DNA of 52,622 nt from Acidobacteriota bacterium. Lineage in GTDB: Bacteria > Acidobacteriota > Terriglobia > Bryobacterales > Bryobacteraceae. Positions within the stretch are counted from its first letter, which is position 1. The number at the start of each line of letters is the position of its first letter. The position numbers and the translations under genes are program-made. Shown here one piece after another: positions 37,958 to 45,917 of this stretch. The stretch lies in the NCBI GenBank assembly GCA_016871015.1, contig VFZX01000008.1, forward strand, positions 1 through 52,622. The letters are read 5' to 3'. The notes under the pieces were generated by a model. It did no database searches and was not told the DNA's origin. It saw nothing but the letters and a program-made list of their open reading frames with translations.

Positions 37958-37963
37958 TAAAAT
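37958..37963 (+). promoter_or_regulatory. Candidate -10 box with leaderless start for the second MFS gene
   Basis: TAAAAT (5/6) is followed by six bases and then TTG 37970. The TAA inside it is also an in-frame stop, so no start can lie upstream in this frame. No -35 and no Shine-Dalgarno are evident. Confidence 0.35.
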
Positions 37964-37969
37964 ACACGG

Positions 37970-39169
37970 TTGTCCACTCCATCGGCCGGCACTCATCCAC
38001 CGCTGCTCTCCGGCCGGATTGCGCTCACTGTTTTCTTCCTCACCGGACTGCTGATGGCCTTCCCCGGCGCGATCCTGCCGTCGTGGGGACACCATCTTGA
38101 TTTCAATTTTGTCGAGGCAGGCCGGTACTTCCTGTTCACCGCAATCGGCCTGGTAAGCTCGTTTCCGCTTGCGCGCCTGGTGTTTCCGCGTTTCGATGTC
38201 CGGCGGCTGCTGATCGCCGGATGCGTGGCGGCGGCGCTCGGGATGTTGGGGCTGTCGTTCGCCGCCCCGCCTGTTGCCTGGTATTGGCGGGCGGCCGGGG
38301 TCTTCGCCGTGGGGCTCGGAGCGGGTATGCTCAACTCGGGCGCGTTTCAGGCGTTGTCGCCGATCTATGAACGGGATCCGGCGGCGACGGTCAATATGGC
38401 GGGCGCGCTGTTCGGATTCGGATGCTTCGTGATGGCGATGCTCGCCTCAGGCGCGATTTTCGTCTACACGCCGCGCAGCACACTGCTTCTGCTCGCGGTG
38501 ATTCCCGCGTTCGCGGCCGGACTCTACTGGCGCGCGCAACTGCCGGATCCGGTGCAGCACACACCGCATCCGGTCTCGGGCGTGTGGGAGGAACTGCGTA
38601 GCCCTGGTCCGGTGCTGTTCAGCCTGCTGCTGTTCCTGCAGTTCGGCAACGAGTGGTCAGTGGCTGGATGGCTGGCCGTGTTCCTGGTCCACCGGGTGGG
38701 AATCAGCGCCGAGTCGGCGCTCGAGATGCTGGCGGTATTCTGGCTAGCGCTGACCCTGGGCAGGATCGCAGCGCAGGCGCTGCTGCCCCGCGTGCGGCAC
38801 ACGGCGATGCTTTTGGCGAGCGCGATGGCGGCGCTGTTCGGAACGCTGATCCTGGCGTTCACCAACAACCGCTCGGGCGCCTGGGCGGGATTACTGCTGG
38901 TCGGGCTGGGTTTCGCCGCGATCTATCCGCTGGTGGTCGAACGGATCGGGCACCGGTTTCCCGACTACCATCCGGGCTACTACAACGGACTGCTGTCGTT
39001 CGGGATCACCGGCGGACTCGTGGTCCCGTGGGCGCTCGGATACATGGCCAAGTGGTGGGGAGTCCAGACCGTGATGGTCGCCCCGTTCATCGGGACGATT
39101 CTGGTCCTCGTGGTGATCCTGCTGCTGTGGCTTGAAGCACGCCTCTCGAGCGCTTCCCCGCCCCGCTGA
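37970..39169 (+). CDS. MFS transporter
   Basis: 399 residues from TTG 37970. This is the first usable start after an in-frame TAA at 37958; the next Met (at 38053) would lose half of the first helix. Twelve membrane helices alternate with short loops. The A-motif region is degenerate (SFPLARLVFPRFDVRRLL). It resembles fucose/glucose-type sugar permeases (FucP-like) in having AMGGxL-like features replaced by NSGAFQALSP and GALFGFGCF, but the substrate cannot be assigned. Located between glycan enzymes and an S55 protease. Confidence 0.8.
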   Translation: MSTPSAGTHPPLLSGRIALTVFFLTGLLMAFPGAILPSWGHHLDFNFVEAGRYFLFTAIGLVSSFPLARLVFPRFDVRRLLIAGCVAAALGMLGLSFAAPPVAWYWRAAGVFAVGLGAGMLNSGAFQALSPIYERDPAATVNMAGALFGFGCFVMAMLASGAIFVYTPRSTLLLLAVIPAFAAGLYWRAQLPDPVQHTPHPVSGVWEELRSPGPVLFSLLLFLQFGNEWSVAGWLAVFLVHRVGISAESALEMLAVFWLALTLGRIAAQALLPRVRHTAMLLASAMAALFGTLILAFTNNRSGAWAGLLLVGLGFAAIYPLVVERIGHRFPDYHPGYYNGLLSFGITGGLVVPWALGYMAKWWGVQTVMVAPFIGTILVLVVILLLWLEARLSSASPPR

Positions 39170-39177
39170 CCCTCGTC

Positions 39178-39183
39178 TAAACT
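39178..39183 (+). promoter_or_regulatory. Candidate -10 box of the S55 protease gene
   Basis: TAAACT lies six bases before ATG 39190, in the 20-bp gap after the MFS gene. The spacing would give a leaderless mRNA. A GAGG at 39185-39188 directly touches the ATG and is too close to serve as a ribosome site. Weak match, no -35. Confidence 0.3.
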
Positions 39184-39189
39184 TGAGGT

Positions 39190-40926
39190 ATGATCGCACG
39201 GACGCTCGGTGTGTTGAGCCTCGCCCTGGGTGCGTGCGCGCAGACCGCCCTGATGCCGCTCAGCGAGGTCCGTGCCGGGATGAAGGGCACCGGTAAGACA
39301 GTCTTTTCGGGGACCCGGATCGAGGAGTTCCAGGTCGAGGTTCTGGGCGTTCTCGAAAACACCGGACCGAAGCAGTCGATCATCTTGGGGCGGCTCTCCG
39401 GAGGTCCGCTGGCGCACTCGGGAGTGCTGCAGGGCATGAGCGGAAGTCCGGTGTATGTGAACGGACGGCTGATCGGCGCTGTCGCAACCGCGTTCGCATT
39501 TTCAAAAGATCCGATCGCGGGAATCCGTCCGATTGAAGAGATGCTGCGCCGCCCTCCGCCGGAGCCCAGGCGAGCGTGGAGCGGAGGCACGGTGGATTTG
39601 GCGGCGCAGCTTCCCGCGGCGGCTGAGTATTCGGCCGGGGGATCGCGCATGGTCGACATCGCGACTCCGCTGTCGATGAGCGGATTCACTGCGGGCACGG
39701 TGCGCCACTTCGCCGCTGAGCTGCGAAAGCTGGGGCTTGAGCCGATGCAGGGCGCCTCGGGAGGAGGCCGGACGGGCGCGGCGCCCGGCGATCCAAGGAT
39801 GCTCGTGCCCGGCTCGATGATCAGTGTGCAGCTCGTTACCGGCGACCTTTCCGTGGGCGCGGATGGTACCGTGACCCACGTCGGCCAAGGCAAGGTCTAC
39901 GCCTTCGGACACCGGTTCCTCGGGGTGGGTGCGGTGGAAATGCCCTTTGCGCGGTCGGAGGTGCTGACGCTGCTGCCCAACGTCAACACGTCGTTCAAGA
40001 TCGCGTCATCACGGGAGTGGATGGGCGCGATCACGCATGACCACAATGCCGCCGTAGCCGGAGCCGTGGGACGGCGTGCGCCGATGATTCCGGTCTCGAT
40101 CACCGTCAACGGGGATCAGAGAGCGCGCTACGAGATGCAGGTGGTGCGCGACAGCCTGCTGGCACCGTTCCTGCTGCAGATGGCCACTTACTCGGCGATC
40201 GATGGCACCGAGCGGACCGCGGGGGCATCGACAATCACGGCCAAGGGAGTCATTGAATTCCAGGGCGCTGCACCGGTGCGGATCGACACGATCTATTCGG
40301 CGGACAACGGAGCGCCGCTGCTGGCGTCACTATCCGGTGCACTGCCGTTGAGCTACGCGATGCAGTCCGGATTCCCGGAGTTGGCCGTACGCCGGGTGCA
40401 ACTGGACCTCTCCGCATCGGAAGAGAAACGGGCCTACCAGGTAGGTGACGTGTGGCCGTCGCGCGGGCGCGTACGGCCCGGCGAAACAGTGCGGATTCAC
40501 GTGTCGCTGAACGGACCGCGCGGCCAGGTGGTCAAGCGCGAAGCCGATTGGACCGTGCCAGTGGGGCTGGCCGAGGGTCCGTTGAACTTCACCGTGTCCG
40601 ATGCGATGATCACCAATCTGGTCGAGCACCAGCATGAGCTGCTTCAGCCGCCGGCGTCGTTTGCGCAGGCACGGGAGCTGCTCGATACGCTGATCCCCAA
40701 CAACGTGGTCTCGGTCCGAGTGTGGCGCGCGGCGCCCGTGTTTCAGGCGCAAGGGAAGCTGCTGCCGGCTCCGCCTCCGTCGGTGGCGAACATCCTGAAG
40801 CGCAGCAATTCAGCGGCAGCCGGGGTGCCCGCGGCGTGGGGGGTAAAGCTGGGCGAGGTCCGGTTCCGGCTGGACGGGGGAGTGGTGAGCGGATCGAAGT
40901 CGGTGCAGGTGGAAGTAAAGGACTAG
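39190..40926 (+). CDS. SpoIVB-like peptidase S55 domain protein, exported
   Basis: 578 residues with a signal peptide (about 1-18, ending ACAQ, possibly a lipoprotein-type Cys at 16). Residues about 20-125 carry the S55 core: VRAGMKGTGKTVFSG, then HSGVLQGMSGSPVYVNGRLI with GMSGSP at 82-87, the serine-nucleophile region, and IAGIRPIEEML. SpoIVB is a signalling protease in spore formers. Homologues in Acidobacteriota, which do not sporulate, have no assigned role. The long remainder (130-578) has beta-rich periplasmic character. A chaperone or envelope-signalling protease is plausible. Confidence 0.8.
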   Translation: MIARTLGVLSLALGACAQTALMPLSEVRAGMKGTGKTVFSGTRIEEFQVEVLGVLENTGPKQSIILGRLSGGPLAHSGVLQGMSGSPVYVNGRLIGAVATAFAFSKDPIAGIRPIEEMLRRPPPEPRRAWSGGTVDLAAQLPAAAEYSAGGSRMVDIATPLSMSGFTAGTVRHFAAELRKLGLEPMQGASGGGRTGAAPGDPRMLVPGSMISVQLVTGDLSVGADGTVTHVGQGKVYAFGHRFLGVGAVEMPFARSEVLTLLPNVNTSFKIASSREWMGAITHDHNAAVAGAVGRRAPMIPVSITVNGDQRARYEMQVVRDSLLAPFLLQMATYSAIDGTERTAGASTITAKGVIEFQGAAPVRIDTIYSADNGAPLLASLSGALPLSYAMQSGFPELAVRRVQLDLSASEEKRAYQVGDVWPSRGRVRPGETVRIHVSLNGPRGQVVKREADWTVPVGLAEGPLNFTVSDAMITNLVEHQHELLQPPASFAQARELLDTLIPNNVVSVRVWRAAPVFQAQGKLLPAPPPSVANILKRSNSAAAGVPAAWGVKLGEVRFRLDGGVVSGSKSVQVEVKD

Positions 40927-40958
40927 CGGTTCTGGCACAGCATACCCGCCGCATTCGT

Positions 40959-41765
40959 GTGACACTTGCCTACGATGGCACGGAGTATCACGGATGGCAG
41001 GTCCAGCCCGGGCTCGCGACGATCCAGGGTGTGCTCGAGGGCGTGCTTGGACAGATCGAAGGGGCGCCCGTGCATGTCACCGGGTCCGGCCGGACCGACG
41101 CGGGCGTCCACGCGCTGGCCCAGACAGCCGCGTTCGACCTCGCCAATCCGATCCCCGTGGACAACTTGCGCCGGGCGGTCAACCGCCTGCTTCCCCACGG
41201 CATTCGCGTGCTCGCCGCGGCCGAGGCGGCGCCGGACTTCCACCCGCGGCACCATGCGGTGTCGAAGACCTACGAGTACCGGATCTTTCGCGGCGAAGTC
41301 TGCCTCCCTTTCGAGCGGCGTTACGTGCATCACTATCCGTATCCGCTGGACACCCCGCGGATGCGGGACGTCGCGGCCCTCTTCGAAGGCGCGCACGACT
41401 TCAGCGCGTTCGCCTCCTCCGACGAGCGCGATGCGTTGGGGCACTCCAAGGTCCGGACCGTGTTTTCGTCCGTGATCGAGGAGGCGGGAGAGCGGCTCAT
41501 CTACCGGGTGCGGGGATCCGGATTCCTCAAGCACATGGTCCGCAATATCGTGGGAACGTTGATCGAGGCGGGAAAGGGAAACGCCGGCGAGACGGCCATC
41601 CGCGAGTTCCTCCAGCCGGGGTGCACGCGAAAGGCGGGGCCGCGGGCGTCGGCCAGCGGGCTATTTCTGGTGTCCGTTGCCTACGCCGTTGGTGAAGCTA
41701 ACGCCGCACCCGGCCCGGCATCAAGCCCACTTGAGGAATTCCCGCGCCACCCGCGCCACGGGTGA
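40959..41765 (+). CDS. truA: tRNA pseudouridine synthase A
   Basis: 268 residues from GTG 40959 (TLAYDGTEYHGWQ). The preceding codons RRIR also look family-like but no canonical start is available between the upstream stop region and this GTG, so the true N-terminus is uncertain by a few residues. The catalytic Asp is in GSGRTDAGVHA; later motifs RYVHHYPYPLD, DFSAFASSDE and FLKHMVRNIVGTLIE are diagnostic. TruA modifies U38-U40 of the tRNA anticodon arm. The Ala/Pro-rich tail overlaps the convergent exbD gene by 68 bp. Confidence 0.95.
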   Translation: MTLAYDGTEYHGWQVQPGLATIQGVLEGVLGQIEGAPVHVTGSGRTDAGVHALAQTAAFDLANPIPVDNLRRAVNRLLPHGIRVLAAAEAAPDFHPRHHAVSKTYEYRIFRGEVCLPFERRYVHHYPYPLDTPRMRDVAALFEGAHDFSAFASSDERDALGHSKVRTVFSSVIEEAGERLIYRVRGSGFLKHMVRNIVGTLIEAGKGNAGETAIREFLQPGCTRKAGPRASASGLFLVSVAYAVGEANAAPGPASSPLEEFPRHPRHG

Positions 41766-42120
41766 TATCGATCACCCGGGCGACTTCGTGGAATTCGAGT
41801 TGCGAGTCCGCTTGGATGAACACGGGACTCTGTGGCCGCGCATGGAATTCGGTCATCAGGCGCTGCTGGAGTTCGTCGACCGCCACTGGCCGGGTGTTGA
41901 CCTCCACCAGGCCGTTGCCCCTGACGTCGATGACCAAAGTGCCGGGTGTGGGGTCGGAAAGGGCTCCAGGGGGTGATGGTTGCGGGGCGTTGGTGGGCAG
42001 GCCCACGGACTGGACCGGCGTAATCACCATGAAGAGGATGAGCAGCACGAGAAGCACGTCGATCATGGGAGTCAGGTTGATCTCGGCGCGGGTGCCGGAT
42101 CCGCCAAGGTTCATTGCCAC
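41698..42120 (-). CDS. exbD: ExbD/TolR biopolymer transport protein
   Basis: 140 residues. One N-terminal helix follows the motif EINLTPMIDVLLVLLILFMV, where the Asp is the proton-conducting residue, and the periplasmic part ends LMPGRVRR. GTG 42120 gives a MAMN start as seen in related proteins; ATG 42114 is the alternative. ExbD works with ExbB and TonB to energise outer-membrane receptors, such as the large one in this window. No exbB or tonB lies next to it, so it is an orphan copy or part of a TolR-like set elsewhere. It overlaps truA by 68 bp. Confidence 0.92.
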   Translation of the reverse strand: MAMNLGGSGTRAEINLTPMIDVLLVLLILFMVITPVQSVGLPTNAPQPSPPGALSDPTPGTLVIDVRGNGLVEVNTRPVAVDELQQRLMTEFHARPQSPVFIQADSQLEFHEVARVIDITRGAGGAGIPQVGLMPGRVRR

Positions 42121-42162
42121 GGGGGTGTAGACAACGGGGCTGCCGCGGAAGTTCCCCGCCGT

Positions 42163-42168
42163 TATACC
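42163..42168 (+). promoter_or_regulatory. Candidate -10 box of the small secreted protein gene
   Basis: TATACC (4/6) lies 8 nt before ATG 42177, inside the 56-bp gap divergent from exbD. No Shine-Dalgarno is present, so the transcript may be leaderless. Confidence 0.3.
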
Positions 42169-42176
42169 ATGTCGTT

Positions 42177-42491
42177 ATGAAGCGACTCGTCCTTCTCACC
42201 TCACTGTTCACCCTCACCGCCGCCGCTGAGACCTGGAGCGGCGCCATCGTCGACGTCATGTGCAAGGGCCGCGACCTGGCCAGCCACACCCGCCAATGCA
42301 ATATCGATTGCGCGAAAGGCGGCTATGGACTCGTGCTCGCCGACGGCAAGTTCATGAAGTTCAATGAACGCGGCAACGCACGTGCCCTCACTCTGCTCAA
42401 GTCGTCGACCAAGGAGAAGGACATCAAAGCCAAGGTCACCGGCACGCTCGACGGCGAGGTCATCCGGGTGGAGAAGATCGAGCTTCAGTAA
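42177..42491 (+). CDS. Small secreted protein of unknown function
   Basis: 104 residues from ATG 42177; signal peptide about 1-18 (KRLVLLTSLFTLTAAA). The mature part has three Cys (in VDVMCKG and TRQCNIDCAKGG) and a beta-strand pattern, with a Lys-rich segment then TGTLDGEVIRVEKIEL at the end. The Cys arrangement may bind metal or form a disulfide. The family is unnamed to my knowledge. Its 3' end overlaps the convergent 42460-42915 gene by 32 bp. Confidence 0.75.
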   Translation: MKRLVLLTSLFTLTAAAETWSGAIVDVMCKGRDLASHTRQCNIDCAKGGYGLVLADGKFMKFNERGNARALTLLKSSTKEKDIKAKVTGTLDGEVIRVEKIELQ

Positions 42492-42915
42492 TCCGCGCCG
42501 CCCGCAGGCGCGCCCACACCTCAAATACCGGCGGATTCTCCAGCCACACGAGCATCCACCGCACCATTTCTTCGCGCTGCGCCTTCACCTCCGGGTCCTG
42601 GCCTCGCGCCGCCGCAAGCTTGGCATGATCCTTCGCTTCGATCACCAGCCTCCGGACCTCACGCGGACGCGCAGTGTACTCTCCCGCCAGGGCCACCAGC
42701 GTCCGCTCAAGGCCCTCAAAGCTGTCCACCCGCACGCCCTCAACCATCGGGGCGAGCTTCCAACCGGACTTCCGCAGCAGCTCCCGCAAATACCGCGGCG
42801 ACACCGGCGCGAGTAGTTCCGCGAGAGCATCCCGCAGCCGCTCGTCAACTACGGCCGGGTTGCGTTCTTCCAGTGCTTGCCGGAGCTGGCTTCGCCTGGT
42901 TGGTGCTCGCGCCAT
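42460..42915 (-). CDS. Hypothetical protein overlapping mltG
   Basis: 151 residues from ATG 42915, with GGAG about 9 nt upstream. The protein is helical and charged, with RRSQLRQALEERNPAVVDER, SPRYLRELLRKSGW, and a Trp/Leu-rich end (RWMLVWLENPPVFEVWARL). No domain is recognised and no signal peptide is present. The first 71 bp lie inside the 3' end of mltG in another frame, a long overlap for co-directional genes, so it is probably coupled to mltG translation. Confidence 0.65.
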   Translation of the reverse strand: MARAPTRRSQLRQALEERNPAVVDERLRDALAELLAPVSPRYLRELLRKSGWKLAPMVEGVRVDSFEGLERTLVALAGEYTARPREVRRLVIEAKDHAKLAAARGQDPEVKAQREEMVRWMLVWLENPPVFEVWARLRAARITEARSSPPG

Positions 42916-43876
42916 TCCGGTACTCCGCGACCGCCCGCTCGTGCTCGGATAAGGTTGCCGAGAAATTGTGTTCCCTGGCCGCACCGGGCTTGGCCACAAA
43001 GTACAGAAAGTTGGACGGAGGGGGAGCCAGCGCCGCTTCGATCGCTGCCTTCCCCGGACTCGCAATCGGACCCGGAGGCAACCCCGCATGCCGGTACGTA
43101 TTATAGGGATGCGCGTGATCAAGGTCCGACCGGTAGATCTTGCCCCGCCAACGGCCGTCGAGCATCGCGGCGTAGATCGTCGTCGGATCACACTGGAGCG
43201 GCATCGCCCGGTTCAGCCGGTTGCGGAACACCGATGCGACCAGCGGCCGCTCGTGCGCGGCGCCGGTTTCCTTCTCGACCAGCGACGCAAGAGTGACAGC
43301 TTCGTGTGGGCGCGGGGACCCAGTTGGAGCCACCTGCTTCCATACCGCGCGGAACTGCTCCGTCATCATACGGCAAAGCTGATCCGCGGTGGTCTGCTTC
43401 GTCACGCGGTAGGTCGACGGGAACAGGTATCCCTCGAGGTTCTTCGCCGCCGGATCGAGGTCGCGGACGAGCGACGAATCCGACGCGGCTTTGAGGAACT
43501 CGGAGGCCCGGAACAAGCCCGATTCCTCGGCGATGCGCGCAACGTCGAAGATGTTCGATCCTTCCGGAACCTGAAGGCGGTGATAATGCACATCGCCCCG
43601 CACCAGCCGGTCGAACACTTCAATCGCGCTGGCCGCCTTCTCAAACCGGTATTCGCCCGCCTTCAGCACTGCCGACGGCCGGATCGCGCGGGCCAACAGA
43701 AACAGATACTGGCTGCGCACCACACCTTGCTCCTCGAGCGTGCGGGCGATCACGCGGGTTGGTGTTCCAAGACCGATCTCGACGGTCCGCGAACCGGAGA
43801 ATCCGGCATGCGGCGATGCCGCCAGCCAGGCCGCGCCGCCTGCCGCTGCCAATCCGGCCAAAATCAGTTTCCGCAC
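42845..43876 (-). CDS. mltG: Endolytic murein transglycosylase MltG
   Basis: 343 residues. One N-terminal membrane anchor (about 4-22) is followed by the YceG domain. LVRGDVHYHRLQVPEGSNIF is the LysM-like part, the catalytic Glu is in TLASLVEKETG, and YNTYRHAGLPPGPIASPG is the C-terminal signature. It cleaves nascent glycan strands and sets peptidoglycan chain length in the inner membrane. The C-terminal tail (NQAKPAPASTGRTQPGRS) is an Ala/Pro extension that coincides with the overlap. The start overlaps ruvX by 13 bp, reproducing the frequent ruvX-mltG neighbourhood. Confidence 0.95.
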   Translation of the reverse strand: MRKLILAGLAAAGGAAWLAASPHAGFSGSRTVEIGLGTPTRVIARTLEEQGVVRSQYLFLLARAIRPSAVLKAGEYRFEKAASAIEVFDRLVRGDVHYHRLQVPEGSNIFDVARIAEESGLFRASEFLKAASDSSLVRDLDPAAKNLEGYLFPSTYRVTKQTTADQLCRMMTEQFRAVWKQVAPTGSPRPHEAVTLASLVEKETGAAHERPLVASVFRNRLNRAMPLQCDPTTIYAAMLDGRWRGKIYRSDLDHAHPYNTYRHAGLPPGPIASPGKAAIEAALAPPPSNFLYFVAKPGAAREHNFSATLSEHERAVAEYRNGASTNQAKPAPASTGRTQPGRS

Positions 43877-44289
43877 AGGCTCATCCGCTCTAGGTAGCTC
43901 TCCAGTAGCAGCACCGCTGCGAGCTTATCGACGGCGCGTGCCCGCTTTTCGATACTGATGCCGCTCTCCTTCAGCACGCGGTTCGCCTCAACCGTAGTCA
44001 GGCGTTCATCCCAGTACTCGCAGGGAACTCCGGTGAAGCTGCTCAGCCGGTCACCGAACTCACGGACATAGCCCGCCTGCCGGCTCTCGCGTCCGCTCAT
44101 ATGCAGCGGATGGCCCAGCAGCAAGAGCGACACGCCGCGTTCCTGGGCCAACTGCCGCAACGCGGCGAGATCTTGGCGGATTGTGGTCCGCTGCAGCGTG
44201 GGGAGTCCTTGCGCGGTGATACCCAACTCGTCGCTGACTGCGAGTCCGATGCGTTTCTTGCCGACGTCAAGTGCGAGGATTCGTGACAC
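43864..44289 (-). CDS. ruvX: Holliday junction resolvase-like RuvX/YqgF
   Basis: 141 residues, RNase H fold. The first acidic residue is in LALDVGKKRIGLAVSD (D8), the second acidic region in LLLLGHPLHMSGRES, and the last in YWDERLTTVEANRVL. YqgF proteins act in 16S rRNA 5' processing and were proposed to be Holliday junction resolvases. It overlaps mltG by 13 bp and starts 31 bp from the divergent PhoD gene. Confidence 0.93.
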   Translation of the reverse strand: MSRILALDVGKKRIGLAVSDELGITAQGLPTLQRTTIRQDLAALRQLAQERGVSLLLLGHPLHMSGRESRQAGYVREFGDRLSSFTGVPCEYWDERLTTVEANRVLKESGISIEKRARAVDKLAAVLLLESYLERMSLCGN

Positions 44290-44308
44290 GGAGCCCTAAG
44301 GCGGATCG

Positions 44309-44314
44309 TAGCAT
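44309..44314 (+). promoter_or_regulatory. Candidate -10 box of the PhoD-like gene
   Basis: TAGCAT lies six bases before ATG 44321 (and four before a GTG at 44318) in the 31-bp gap divergent from ruvX. There is no ribosome site, consistent with a leaderless mRNA. Confidence 0.3.
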
Positions 44315-44320
44315 AGAGTG

Positions 44321-45838
44321 ATGAGCTCTCCACTCTCGCGCCGCGGCTTCATCGCCGGACTCGCGCCCGGCTTAGTCCGCGCCGCCCGTCCGCGGATGGA
44401 GCAAGGTGTCCAGATGGGTGACGTGATCCGCGGCCAGGCAGTCGTGTGGTCGCGCGCGGACCGGCCGTCGCGGTTGGTCGTCGACTGGTCCACTACGGAG
44501 TCCATGGCGAACGCGCGAACCGTGCGGGGCGGGCTCGCGACAGCTCAATCCGGATTCACCGCCCGCGTGAATCTCAGCGGGCTGCCCGCGGGACAGACCG
44601 TGTTCTACCGCGCCAGGTTCGCCGAGGGCCGTGACGAGTCCGAGCCAGCGGCTGGCAGCTTCCGGACTCCAGGTGGGAATAGCCAGGACGTGCGCTTCCT
44701 GTGGTCGGGCGACACCGCTGGGCAGGGTTACGGGATCAACCCGGACTGGGGCGGCATGCGGATCTACGAATCGATGCGCCGGCGTGAGCCGGACTTCTTT
44801 CTTCATTCCGGCGACACGATCTATGCCGACGGACCGATTCCCCCCGAAGTGAAGCTGCGCGACGGCACCGTCTGGCGCAATGTCACCACCGAGGCCAAGA
44901 GCCGCCAGGCTGAAACGCTCGACGATTTCCGCGGCGCCTATCTCTACAACCTGATGGACGAGAACGTGCGGCGGTTCAACGCTCAGGTCCCGCAGGTGTG
45001 GCAGTGGGATGATCACGAGGTCACCAATAACTGGTCGCCGTCGAAGGACCTGTCGCGCTACCAGGAGAAGGACATCATGCGGCTTGCCGCCCGGGGACGC
45101 CAGGCGTTCCTCGAATTCGCGCCGATGCGGATCTCGAAGTCCAGCCGGGACCGGATTTACCGCCACATCCCGTACGGTCCGCTGCTGGACCTGTTCGTCG
45201 TCGACATGCGGTCCTACCGCGGAGCCAACACCCACAACCGGCAGGAAGTGCAGAGCCCGGAGACTGTGTTCCTCGGGCGTCCGCAACTGGATTGGCTGCG
45301 GAGAGGCCTCGATCGCTCGAAAGCCCTATGGAAGGTGGTCGCCGCCGACATGCCGCTCGGCCTGTTGGTTGGTGACGGGAAGGACTCCCAAGGCCGCCCG
45401 GTGTGGGAGAACTGCGCCAATGGTGATGGACCAGCGCTCGGGCGGGAACTGGAAGTTGCCTCACTGCTGTCCGGGCTCCGCCGCAGCCGGGTCCGGAACG
45501 TCGTCTGGCTCACGGCGGACGTCCACTACACGGCTGCCCATTACTACGATCCGGGCAAGGCTCAACATCCGGATTTTGATGGATTCTGGGAGTTCGTTTC
45601 GGGTCCACTCAACGCCGGGACGTTCGGACCCGCGCAGCTCGACAACACGTTCGGACCACGCGTCGTGTTCGCGAAAGCGCCGCCAAAAGGGCTATCAAAC
45701 CTGCCGCCCTCGGCAGGACTGCAGTTCTTCGGTGAGGTGAGGATTGAGGCGCGGTCGCGCGCGATGGTGGCCACATTGCGCGATCTCGCGGGTGAAGCCT
45801 TGTTCGAGCAGCGCATCGAGTATACTGGAGGCGTTTAG
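44321..45838 (+). CDS. PhoD-like alkaline phosphatase/phosphodiesterase, Tat-exported
   Basis: 505 residues from ATG 44321; the start SRRGFIAGLAPGLVRAARP is a twin-arginine signal. An N-terminal Fn3-like domain (about 30-115) is followed by the PhoD metallophosphatase domain: WSGDTAGQG, FFLHSGDTIYADG, WDDHEVTNNW, and VVWLTADVHYTAAHYY provide metal ligands. PhoD enzymes release phosphate from diesters in the periplasm using Ca and Fe. Part of this gene (from 45122) was copied into the decayed duplication at 46954-47060. Confidence 0.93.
   Translation: MSSPLSRRGFIAGLAPGLVRAARPRMEQGVQMGDVIRGQAVVWSRADRPSRLVVDWSTTESMANARTVRGGLATAQSGFTARVNLSGLPAGQTVFYRARFAEGRDESEPAAGSFRTPGGNSQDVRFLWSGDTAGQGYGINPDWGGMRIYESMRRREPDFFLHSGDTIYADGPIPPEVKLRDGTVWRNVTTEAKSRQAETLDDFRGAYLYNLMDENVRRFNAQVPQVWQWDDHEVTNNWSPSKDLSRYQEKDIMRLAARGRQAFLEFAPMRISKSSRDRIYRHIPYGPLLDLFVVDMRSYRGANTHNRQEVQSPETVFLGRPQLDWLRRGLDRSKALWKVVAADMPLGLLVGDGKDSQGRPVWENCANGDGPALGRELEVASLLSGLRRSRVRNVVWLTADVHYTAAHYYDPGKAQHPDFDGFWEFVSGPLNAGTFGPAQLDNTFGPRVVFAKAPPKGLSNLPPSAGLQFFGEVRIEARSRAMVATLRDLAGEALFEQRIEYTGGV
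45821..45826 (+). promoter_or_regulatory. Candidate -10 box upstream of the Rpn-like gene
   Basis: TATACT (5/6) occurs at the very end of the PhoD gene. TTGTTC 15 bp upstream is a poor -35. If used, the leader of the next gene would be about 85 nt and would carry AGGAGG just before GTG 45918. Confidence 0.25.
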
Positions 45839-45917
45839 GAACTCAAAAACACGCCGGTGCGGTGCTGTCCGTCCGGCGCATCGTGATGACGCCGTCCTCA
45901 CGCGGAGAGGAGGCGGC

